The notes below the pieces were generated by a model that did no database searches, was not told where the DNA came from, and saw only the letters and a list, made by a program, of their open reading frames with translations. Both the position numbers and the translations under genes were made by a program. 64,000 nt of DNA from NCBI GenBank assembly GCA_030432905.1, contig JAUILU010000001.1, forward strand, positions 682,001 through 746,000, read 5' to 3'. Positions 30,824 to 38,084 of this stretch are shown piece by piece (positions within the stretch are counted from its first letter, which is position 1; each line of letters begins with the position of its first letter). This DNA is from Phycisphaerae bacterium. GTDB taxonomy: Bacteria; Planctomycetota; Phycisphaerae; Phycisphaerales; UBA1924.

Positions 30824-33778
30824 ATGATCGAAACGCTGAAGAAGCTGGTACACACGTCGCGCCCAGGCGCAAGCAAATCGGCGCTGCTCATCGCGATCGG
30901 CGTGTCGCTCATCCTCGTCTCGTTCATCCTGATCATCTCGTCACGCTCAGGCCCGAAGCAGCGCTCGGCGCTCGACGACATCGATCTGGATCAGGTGCCC
31001 GACCTTATGAGCGCACCAGAGGGCGACATCCCGAGCATCGACCAGCCTGGGAGCCTGTCGGATCTGTCCGATGGCACGATCACGCTGAAAGACAAAGACG
31101 ACCCCACCCGTATCGCGTGGGACATCAGATTCGCAAGACTGAATCCGGTCAGCGGCACAGACACAGTCGAGATGGAGAAACCCCGAGCGTGGTACCTGCT
31201 CGGCGACGACAGTCTCGTCTTTATCCGATCGGATACCGCGGAGTTTCTCACGTCAAACTTCCCAGACAGCGAACCCGAATCGGGGCGCTTCTCGGGCAAC
31301 GTCGAGGTCCTGCAGTTCGCTCGCAACGAAGACGGCTCGCTCCCCGAACCGGTTGCCTCCGGGTCCTCGGTCAGGATCACGACCAACTGGCTCGACTTCG
31401 ACTCGGTTGGCAGCGAGCTCTCAACAAGCGAAATCGTCCAGATCACGAGCGAATCGATCGACGCGGATTGCGAAGGCCTGCGCGTGGTGTTCAACGAGGT
31501 AGACGAACGTGTCGAGTTGCTTGAGATCCCGGGCACGCTCGTCGCAACGATCAGGCCCGGCCAGAGCGGGTCATCAAACCAGCCTCAGGAAGACCCGGGC
31601 ACCGAGGGCACACCGCCGACCACCGACGTCGCCGATGCCGAGCCGCCGCACCCGGGCATCCAGCCAGCCAAGCAGCCCGAGCCAGAACCGATCAACGAGC
31701 AGTTCTACGCGGTGACGTTCGAGGGCTCTGTGCACGTCGAGCAGCCGGCGCGTCAGATCGACGCCGACCGCGCCCGCGTCTGGATCAGGCTCGTTGACAA
31801 CCAGATCCCCGAGACCACACAACTCGGCATCCAGCCGAAGCTCAAGGACCCGGTCGGTCTGAACGCCGCGCTGGTGTCGATGGTGCTCGCCTCGGCGCAG
31901 CCAGAGTTCCCGACGTCGCGCGATCTCGGGTTGTACGAGGATGTGCTCTTTAAGTGCGCGGGCCCGACCGTTGTCAGGCCCATGCTCGAACGCCCCGCTG
32001 CTCTCGGTTCGGGTGATGACGTGGCGCTGCGGTTCGAGTCCGAGCCCAACGGCGTGGTCACCTTCACCGACAGCGTCCTGCTCGCCGCGGGCGAGGCGTC
32101 GGCGATCGAGTACGGGTTTACCAACAACATCCTCGCGCTCACCGGCTACGACGGGCACCCGACGACGATCAACGTCGAGGAATCGGGCTCGATCATCGGC
32201 GAATCGCTCACGATCGGCCTGACGACCGGCATCGGCCAAGCCAGCGGCGCGGGCGTGCTGACCGAGGCCGACACGGGCCGGAGTCTGAGCTGGAGCGAGC
32301 AGGCCGACGTGGTGTTCCGCACCGAAGAGGGTTGGATCACGGGCTCGATCGAGCAGGCCATCGCAACGGGCGCGATCGAGCTGACCGACACCGACGCGCG
32401 CGTGACCGCCGACAGCATCAACACGCGATTCGCAAAGGGCGAGGACCCGCTTCTTGAGCGCGCGGTGCTGACCGGCTCGGTCGTCGCCAAGACAACCGAG
32501 GGCGAGCTGTCCGCCGACCGGGTTGATGTGCGATTCGACACATCGACCGGTGACGCGGTGCCGGTGCTCGCGACCGCCAGCGGAAACGTCCGTGGCTCGC
32601 AAGACGGCGCGACGATCTCAGCAGGAATTTTCGAGGCTGACATCGAGAGCGACACCGACGGCAACCTCCGAGTCAGCGTGGCGCGCGCATCAGAGAACGT
32701 CCGCTTCGACCGCGAAGACGGCGCGTTCGCCGAGGGCGACGTCCTCCGCGCCGAGCTCGACCGCGAGTACGTCATGGTCGAGGGCGTGCCCGCGATCGTC
32801 GGCGCCAATGACGCGTCAGTCGCGGCTCGTTCGATCACGCTCGACGGTTCGAGCCGATCCATCCGCGTGCCGGGCGCGGGCGAGTTCACGCTCAAGGACG
32901 AGGAAGGCCTCCTAACGATCGCGACCGCGAAGTGGACCGACTCGATGTCGTACACCGACGAGACCGGCGAGCTCGAAGCCGTCGGCAACGTCGTCGCGGT
33001 CTCGACACCCAACGCGCTCTCGGAAGACAGGCTCAAGGGCGATCGGCTCTTTGCGCTCGTCATGCCCGCCGACGGCTCGACCTCGCTCGACGACCGCAGC
33101 GACCGCCAGCTCATCAGCGCCACCGTGACCGCAGAAGCCGAGCACGGCGCTTCGGTTGTGGTCAGCCGATACGCCAACGTCGGCGACAACGCACCCGCGC
33201 AGATCATCAACCTCGACAGCACGCTCATCGAGATCGACAACATCGGTGGCATCCTCAGCGTGCCGGCGCCCGGGCGGCTGCTCGTGTCCGATCGAGAGAT
33301 GGACACCAGCGCGACCGACAGCTCGACGCTCAACGGCTCGGCGCTCTTCGAGTGGCAGGGCCAGCTCCTGTTCGACCGCCCCACCGGGACCGTCGATATG
33401 TCCAGCCGCGTGACGATGATCCACCTTCCCTCGGGCGACGGCTCGGACGTCGAGCTTGAGTGCGAGAACCTGATCGCATCGTTCACCGAGAGCGACGAGA
33501 CATCGGAGCTTGTCGCCGGTGCCGACACAAGCCAGCTTGAGAACGTCAACGCATCGGGCGCGGTCTGGGCACGCACGGGTCAGCAGCAGATCCTCGCCGA
33601 CATGCTGACGTATGTTGCTGAGACGCAGTCCGCCACCGCGACCGCAGAAGGCGGCGGCTGGGTCACGCTCTTCGACCCGACGCAAGCCGCGCCGGTAACG
33701 GCTGCCGAGTTGCTCTGGTCGCTGGACACCGGGCGCATCGAGGTCGTCAGACCGAACCCCGTCAGCCTGCCAAGGTAA
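30824..33778 (+). CDS. giant LptC/LptA(OstA)-like envelope protein
   Basis: A 984-residue protein with a single N-terminal membrane helix (about 19-40) and a very long, beta-rich, acidic periplasmic part. Repeated beta-jellyroll-style phrases of the LptA/LptC/OstA type are visible: FEGSVHVEQPARQIDADRAR (about 300), SVLLAAGEASAIEYG (about 418), VTADSINTRFAKGEDPLLERAV (about 520), LTGSVVAKTTEGELSADRVD (about 545) and the DMLTYVAETQSATA segment near the end. The order kdsD, kdsC, then this gene matches the E. coli kdsD-kdsC-lptC-lptA order. I infer that one chain replaces LptC and several LptA units as a trans-periplasmic LPS bridge. No lptB follows. A profile search would settle it. Confidence 0.7.
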   Translation: MIETLKKLVHTSRPGASKSALLIAIGVSLILVSFILIISSRSGPKQRSALDDIDLDQVPDLMSAPEGDIPSIDQPGSLSDLSDGTITLKDKDDPTRIAWDIRFARLNPVSGTDTVEMEKPRAWYLLGDDSLVFIRSDTAEFLTSNFPDSEPESGRFSGNVEVLQFARNEDGSLPEPVASGSSVRITTNWLDFDSVGSELSTSEIVQITSESIDADCEGLRVVFNEVDERVELLEIPGTLVATIRPGQSGSSNQPQEDPGTEGTPPTTDVADAEPPHPGIQPAKQPEPEPINEQFYAVTFEGSVHVEQPARQIDADRARVWIRLVDNQIPETTQLGIQPKLKDPVGLNAALVSMVLASAQPEFPTSRDLGLYEDVLFKCAGPTVVRPMLERPAALGSGDDVALRFESEPNGVVTFTDSVLLAAGEASAIEYGFTNNILALTGYDGHPTTINVEESGSIIGESLTIGLTTGIGQASGAGVLTEADTGRSLSWSEQADVVFRTEEGWITGSIEQAIATGAIELTDTDARVTADSINTRFAKGEDPLLERAVLTGSVVAKTTEGELSADRVDVRFDTSTGDAVPVLATASGNVRGSQDGATISAGIFEADIESDTDGNLRVSVARASENVRFDREDGAFAEGDVLRAELDREYVMVEGVPAIVGANDASVAARSITLDGSSRSIRVPGAGEFTLKDEEGLLTIATAKWTDSMSYTDETGELEAVGNVVAVSTPNALSEDRLKGDRLFALVMPADGSTSLDDRSDRQLISATVTAEAEHGASVVVSRYANVGDNAPAQIINLDSTLIEIDNIGGILSVPAPGRLLVSDREMDTSATDSSTLNGSALFEWQGQLLFDRPTGTVDMSSRVTMIHLPSGDGSDVELECENLIASFTESDETSELVAGADTSQLENVNASGAVWARTGQQQILADMLTYVAETQSATATAEGGGWVTLFDPTQAAPVTAAELLWSLDTGRIEVVRPNPVSLPR

Positions 33779-33805
33779 CCAGTCACAATCCAACACCAAT
33801 AAACA

Positions 33806-33837
33806 AACGCCCCCTCGCGTCAATGCATGGGGGCGTT
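33806..33837. terminator. bidirectional terminator between the LptC/LptA-like gene and nuoC
   Basis: AACGCCCCC and GGGGGCGTT form a 9-pair stem with a loop of about 14 bases. The reverse strand continues TGTTTATT; the forward strand continues GTTACT. Confidence 0.7.
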
Positions 33838-33866
33838 GTTACTACTCAGAAAATCGTTTGTTCGAG

Positions 33867-34427
33867 CTAGGCGTCGGTGCGGTCAACGACCTTGTAGAGC
33901 TCGCGTTCGCCTCGGCCCTTGACCGGGTAGTCCTTGCGGAGCGGGTGCCCTGGGAAGGCTTCCCAGAGCAGGATCCGGCGCAGGTCCGGGTGGTTGGCGA
34001 AGCGGATGCCGAACATGTCGTAGACCTCGCGTTCGGTCCACTCGGCGCCGGCCCAGAGGTCGGTCACGGAATCCAGCTCAAGCGCCGGGTCCTTCTCGAT
34101 GCCCTCGGTCGGGATCGACGGGTCGAGGTAGGTCTTGACGAAGAACCGTAAGTCGAGGTCGTACGAGCAGAGGACGTAGACCACCGCGAATCTGCCGGGC
34201 ATCTTCGTGGGGTAGTCCTTGTAGTCGATGCCGATGACGTCGGAGAGGAAGTTGTACTGGCACTGCTCGTCGTTTTTGAGGAACGCCATGACCTCGTGCA
34301 GGTCTGCCGGTTCAACGATGAGGCAGCTGTCGCCGCGGAACTCGGTCGCGCGAAGCTTCTTTGAAGGGAAAGCCTCTTTCACTCTGGCAAACGTCGGGTG
34401 GCTCGGCTTGTTCGTCGTGGTCGTCAT
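33867..34427 (-). CDS. nuoC: NADH-quinone oxidoreductase subunit C (NuoC), solitary
   Basis: The 186-residue 30-kDa subunit of complex I. The conserved block is present: NFLSDVIGIDYKDYP (about 60-74), FAVVYVLCSYDLDLRFFVKTYL, and the family signature WTEREVYDMFGIRFANHPDLRRILL (about 130-155) ending GHPLRKDYPVKGRGE. The ribosome site GGAG is 6 bases before ATG 34427. No other nuo gene is next to it. The upstream neighbour is an unknown protein and the downstream gene is convergent. The rest of complex I must lie elsewhere. Confidence 0.92.
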   Translation of the reverse strand: MTTTTNKPSHPTFARVKEAFPSKKLRATEFRGDSCLIVEPADLHEVMAFLKNDEQCQYNFLSDVIGIDYKDYPTKMPGRFAVVYVLCSYDLDLRFFVKTYLDPSIPTEGIEKDPALELDSVTDLWAGAEWTEREVYDMFGIRFANHPDLRRILLWEAFPGHPLRKDYPVKGRGERELYKVVDRTDA

Positions 34428-34446
34428 GGTGTGCTCCGAGCCAAGC

Positions 34447-35103
34447 CTAGGCGATATGGGCCCGGCATGCCTCGTTTGTCAGGTAGACATCCCTGTCGGC
34501 AAACACCGACTCACGCCAGCACGCGATCAGCGACTGATCGAACGGCCTAGACCAGTCGATCGGGCAGTGCGTCTGGCGCTCGTCCGACACCCGGGCCGCC
34601 CCTGAGAGCACAACCCCGGTGCAGGCCTCGAGCACGCCGAGCTTGTGAAAGAGTCTCGGCAGGTGGTCCGCCGCATCAGCCGCCATCGCCGGGGTCAGCA
34701 TCGCGACGGGATCGACCAGAATCTCCACCCGGTCTGAGCTGAGCTTCTCTATAAGTGCGGTCACGCTGTGCGGGTCAGAAAGGACGAGCCCAAGCCCGGG
34801 CCGAAGCATGAGCCTGGCGTTGCACTCGGCGAGGACCGGGATCACTTCATCGAGCCTGGCCCGGAGTTGATCCAGCCCTTCGTTCCAGAGCCGGAAGTCA
34901 GAGGGGAACACGCCGGCCGAGGCGTCTGCAGCCTCGTCGAACCAGCCCGCCCAGACGACCAGCGTTGTGTCGGCCTCGATTCCGTCCACAAACCCCTGTT
35001 CAAGTGGGTTCGTATGAATGAAGGAGGATCGGCTTGCTGTGATCAGGCCGAGGTTGCGCGTTGGGATGATCTTGGGCTCGGGCATCTCGAAATTGTTGCA
35101 CAC
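34447..35103 (-). CDS. hypothetical protein, possibly TIM-barrel-like
   Basis: A 218-residue protein (212 if ATG 35085 is the start instead of GTG 35103). Alternating strand/helix phrases are visible: NLGLITASRSS, TTLVVWAGWFDEA, VIPVLAECNARLMLRPGLGLVLSDPHSVTALIEKL, VEILVDPVAML, and LEACTGVVLSGAARV. They suggest a partial alpha/beta barrel in the xylose-isomerase style, but no metal-site residues are obvious and I do not recognise the family. It lies 19 bases upstream of nuoC on the same strand and is probably co-transcribed with it. Bases 35104-35200 hold nothing else recognisable. Confidence 0.65.
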   Translation of the reverse strand: MCNNFEMPEPKIIPTRNLGLITASRSSFIHTNPLEQGFVDGIEADTTLVVWAGWFDEAADASAGVFPSDFRLWNEGLDQLRARLDEVIPVLAECNARLMLRPGLGLVLSDPHSVTALIEKLSSDRVEILVDPVAMLTPAMAADAADHLPRLFHKLGVLEACTGVVLSGAARVSDERQTHCPIDWSRPFDQSLIACWRESVFADRDVYLTNEACRAHIA

Positions 35104-35200
35104 TCATGCTGGCGGGTCGGATTTTCCGAACAGGTATCTCTAGTCGGCGGAGCCGGCGCTTGATCCATTTCCATTCGTTCACAAGCGCCAGGAGTCCGCG

Positions 35201-35488
35201 ATGCACACACTGTTCGGTTTCGATGATCTCGCCCAGAACCGCCAGCCCGCCGAGCCCGAGTTCACTCCGAGCCCGGAATCTTGCGAGATGGCAAGGCCTC
35301 AGGTGATTTCGCACATCATCGAGCGCAACCCGACCGCATCGGCTGCGTTCCTCGAACAGTTCTCCGACGTCCAGCTCCGCTTCTACCTCGACCACCTGCG
35401 CACAATCGACGCACCCCGCGGCTCGTCAACGCCGTGGGTTCGCCCGGGCGACTCACCGGCGATCATGTTCACCAAGAGCGTCGCATAA
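35201..35488 (+). CDS. small soluble hypothetical protein with FLEQFSD helix motif
   Basis: A 95-residue protein with a strong ribosome site (AGGAG, 6 bases before ATG). The middle is a helical segment, PTASAAFLEQFSDVQLRFYLDHL (about residues 50-72), preceded by a flexible Pro/Glu-rich N terminus and followed by a short Pro-rich tail. No membrane helix, signal peptide or catalytic motif is seen. The clear start signal and the terminator about 40 bases after the stop support a real monocistronic gene. Function unknown; a small regulator or adaptor is possible. Confidence 0.75.
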   Translation: MHTLFGFDDLAQNRQPAEPEFTPSPESCEMARPQVISHIIERNPTASAAFLEQFSDVQLRFYLDHLRTIDAPRGSSTPWVRPGDSPAIMFTKSVA

Positions 35489-35525
35489 CCGCATTGCTCG
35501 CAAGACATTCCGGCACCTCACCTAG

Positions 35526-35546
35526 CCCCGATCGTCGGGGTTATTT
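35526..35546 (+). terminator. intrinsic terminator after the small hypothetical gene
   Basis: CCCCGA and TCGGGG form a 6-pair stem with a 3-base loop, followed by TTATTT, 38 bases after the stop codon. Confidence 0.6.
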
Positions 35547-35615
35547 GGTATCAGGGGGATGCCGAAAATGGGGATAACAGGGCGAATCTCGACGTTTTTT
35601 ATGGACCAACTCAAC

Positions 35616-35803
35616 TCGGACCATCCAAGGTCCGATTTGCTGCACATCGCCGGAGGTGATGGTCGATGAGAACGACAGAAAGTCGTCCGATAAAGGACCG
35701 GCAAAGCCCGGTCGGCCTCGGAGCTGCGGAGCAGCGGATGTGTGAAGTGAAATCCCACTCGAAACTGGCCGGGCGTGCCCCGGCCGCTGCTCGGAGCCAG
35801 AAG
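35616..35803 (+). other. structured 5' leader of the TolB-like gene
   Basis: This stretch holds a chain of hairpins: TCGGACC/GGTCCGA (35616-35635), ACGAC/GTCGT with loop AGAAA (35672-35686), GACCGG/CCGGTC (35696-35713) and GGCCGGG/CCCGGCC (35767-35785). There are eight GGA triplets between about 35602 and 35803. A near-perfect Shine-Dalgarno GGAGGTGAT (35652-35660) sits 5 bases before an in-frame ATG at 35666, but codons 35666-35803 use rare triplets (AGA, ATA, AGT) unlike the gene. I read it as an untranslated regulatory leader. It could instead be a 46-residue N-terminal extension. Bases 35547-35615 show nothing else. Confidence 0.45.
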
Positions 35804-37144
35804 ATGCTGAACCAGACGACGACACGCCGACTTGGCCTTTCCACCCTTCTTGCCGCGGTCGGAGTTGCGACCGGTTGCCAGTCAACCCACAACGGCGAGT
35901 GGTCGACCACCGACGCTCCCGAAAAGCCCAACGCGCTCGCAAACGCCAAGGGCACAAACACAGACGAGAACACCTACAAGGTCACCATGATGAACCAGGG
36001 CGAGACAAACTCGGTCTGGGATGGTCTCTTTGAGAACAGCGACACCGAGCCGACGCAGACCGCGGCTGGCCCGATCGACGTCTTCGGTTCGATCACCGGC
36101 CGGAGCATGATCCAGGGCAACCCGAACGCACCCGCGGCGTACGACCCCGCCGACCTGCACCGCGTCTCGTTCACGACCTACGGCGCCGACTTCGACCCGA
36201 TCGCGACCCAGAACGGCGAGTACATCTACTTTGCCTCGACCCGCCACCGCGAGACCGCGGACATCTACCGCAAGCACGTCAACTCGAGCGTTGTGTCGCA
36301 GATCACCAACGACCCGGGCCACGACGTCATGCCCGCCATCAGCCCCGACGGCCAGAACCTCGCGTTTGCGAGCAACCGCCAGGGCAACTGGAACATCTAC
36401 ATCATCGGGACCGACGGCGGCCAAGCCCGCCAGATCACGCAGGACAGCTCGCACGAGCTGCACCCCTCGTTCAGCCCCGACGGCCAGACCATGGTCTACA
36501 GCAGACTCGGTCCGGTCAGCCAGCGCTGGGAGATGTGGCTCGTTGATGTCAACAACCCGATGGTCAAGCACCAGATCGGTTTCGGCCTCTTCCCCGAGTT
36601 CTGCCCGAAGGCAGGCACCGGCTACAACGGCGGCGACCGCATCGTCTTCCAGCGTGCTCGCGAACGCGGCTCGCGCCTCTTCAGCGTCTGGTCGCTCGAC
36701 CTCAACGGCAACGAGGCCGGCAACCTGACCGAGCTCGCCTCCAACACCGACCACGCGCTCATCAACCCGACATGGAGCCGCGACGGCAACCGGATCGCCT
36801 ACGCAAGCGTCCCGCTCGCAGCCGCGACCGCCAACGGCCAGCCCACACGCGCCGACATCTGGATGACCAACATCGACGGCACCGGTGACACGAACCTCAC
36901 CGCCGACGACGCTGTCAACCTCATGCCGACCTGGGGCGCCGACAACACGGTCTTCTTTATCTCGAACCGTTCGGGCACGGACAACGTCTGGTCGCTCGGT
37001 GCGAACAAGGCCGTGATCGCCGCGGGCGAGCCGTTCATCGGTCTGCCCAACGCACCTCGCACGGCCAACAAGACGAACCAGAATCAGAACAAGCCGACCT
37101 CGGACTTCGCCAACTTCCCAGACGTCCCGGTCGACATCGAGTAG
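35804..37144 (+). CDS. TolB-like WD40/PD40 beta-propeller lipoprotein
   Basis: A 446-residue exported lipoprotein from ATG 35804. It has a basic n-region, hydrophobic LGLSTLLAAVGVATGC and a lipobox Cys near residue 26. The mature part has PD40 repeats of the TolB propeller type: GEYIYFASTRHRETADIY, SPDGQNLAFASNRQGNWNIYII, SPDGQTMVYSR, SRDGNRIAYAS, and a final FFISNRSGTDNVWSLG. TolB-like propellers bind envelope partners such as peptidoglycan-associated proteins. GGAG lies 7 bases before this ATG. A longer form from 35666 has a stronger ribosome site but would bury the lipoprotein signal at residue 72. Confidence 0.82.
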   Translation: MLNQTTTRRLGLSTLLAAVGVATGCQSTHNGEWSTTDAPEKPNALANAKGTNTDENTYKVTMMNQGETNSVWDGLFENSDTEPTQTAAGPIDVFGSITGRSMIQGNPNAPAAYDPADLHRVSFTTYGADFDPIATQNGEYIYFASTRHRETADIYRKHVNSSVVSQITNDPGHDVMPAISPDGQNLAFASNRQGNWNIYIIGTDGGQARQITQDSSHELHPSFSPDGQTMVYSRLGPVSQRWEMWLVDVNNPMVKHQIGFGLFPEFCPKAGTGYNGGDRIVFQRARERGSRLFSVWSLDLNGNEAGNLTELASNTDHALINPTWSRDGNRIAYASVPLAAATANGQPTRADIWMTNIDGTGDTNLTADDAVNLMPTWGADNTVFFISNRSGTDNVWSLGANKAVIAAGEPFIGLPNAPRTANKTNQNQNKPTSDFANFPDVPVDIE

Positions 37145-37162
37145 ATCTCACTCTCCCGCGCT

Positions 37163-37190
37163 GCTCTTGGCTTACCGGCCAAGAGCGGTC
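37163..37190 (+). terminator. hairpin after the TolB-like gene
   Basis: GCTCTTGGC and GCCAAGAGC form a perfect 9-pair stem with a 6-base loop, 18 bases after the stop codon. The following GGTCTTC is only weakly T-rich. Confidence 0.5.
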
Positions 37191-37243
37191 TTCAGAATGG
37201 TCAGCCAGGCACGGACGCTCGGCGAAGTAACGGCAAGGACGCC

Positions 37244-37999
37244 ATGACAAGTACAGAGAAATTGCTCGTAGTTCTTGGGCTTCTCGCGCTGGCTTTCGTG
37301 CCGGGGTGTGCCCAGGGACCAGATACGCTCACGCCTCCGGCGGTGACCCGCTCGCCGTACGACTCCTCACGAGGGGACGTGCTGTTCGCGGTAGCGCCGC
37401 TTGTCAATGAGTCGGGCACGACGGTCTTCCAGCCGGATTCGGTTTCCGATGCGCTCGTGCGTTCGGTCTCCGCGGTCGAGGGGATCAACTGCCTTCCGCT
37501 CAACAGGACACTGACCACCATGCGTGGTATGGGGATGCGTGAACTGACCAGCCCGAACGAGGTCTCGGCGCTTGCCGATGCCCTCGGAGTCGATGGGCTG
37601 ATCGTCGGCACGATTACGGCTTACGACCCGTACGACCCGCCGACACTCGGGCTGTCCCTCGCGCTTCACGCCGGGCCTGTCGGTCATTCCGGGAGCCTGA
37701 ACGTTGAGGAGCTCCGGGGCACGATCACCGACCCCGATGCGCCGGAATCGATCCGGTACATCGAGGCACCGATCGCGACAATGTCCGAGGTCTTTGCCGC
37801 GCGAAACCATGCGGTTCAGATGGAAATGAAGCGTTACGCCGAGGGGCGTAGCGAGCCGTCGTCCCCGAGGGGGTGGCGGATGTATCAGGCGAGCATGCCT
37901 CTGTACACGGAATTCGTGACGCACGCCGCGGTGAGTTCGCTGCTCGATCAAGAGCGGCTCAGGCTCGCCAGAGCAAGGCGTCCAGGTTCATCCCGCTGA
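37244..37999 (+). CDS. predicted lipoprotein with CsgG/LpoB-like domain
   Basis: A 251-residue lipoprotein: hydrophobic LLVVLGLLALAFVPGC with lipobox FVPGC (Cys about residue 22), then a domain starting DVLFAVAPLVNESGTTVFQPDSVSDALVRS. This is the 'essential-activity-plus-assembly' pattern of CsgG- and LpoB-like proteins, with ADALGVDGLIVGTITAYDPYDPP as the typical second strand-helix unit. The C-terminal 90 residues are helical and basic. AAGGA lies 4 bases before ATG 37244. It follows the TolB-like lipoprotein on the same strand with a hairpin between. An envelope-assembly role is plausible, but the family assignment is tentative. Confidence 0.72.
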   Translation: MTSTEKLLVVLGLLALAFVPGCAQGPDTLTPPAVTRSPYDSSRGDVLFAVAPLVNESGTTVFQPDSVSDALVRSVSAVEGINCLPLNRTLTTMRGMGMRELTSPNEVSALADALGVDGLIVGTITAYDPYDPPTLGLSLALHAGPVGHSGSLNVEELRGTITDPDAPESIRYIEAPIATMSEVFAARNHAVQMEMKRYAEGRSEPSSPRGWRMYQASMPLYTEFVTHAAVSSLLDQERLRLARARRPGSSR

Positions 38000-38084
38000 C
38001 GGCCCATCCCGGGTCGCCCGGGACGCAAGCAGCACTCGCGGGGCACGGTCGCCCCGAGATCGTCAGCGAGAAGGAGCTCGATCG

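Noticed and set aside
35690..35735. Possible c-di-GMP-I riboswitch core (GCAAAGCC).
   Set aside because: The matching GGCAAACC half and the distal GC-rich receptor could not be found at the right distance; kept only as an option in a finding.
38003..38030. TCCCGGG/CCCGGGA stem before the Xer gene as a terminator or attachment site.
   Set aside because: No T-run and no repeat of it elsewhere; in GC-rich DNA such a short palindrome is not significant on its own.
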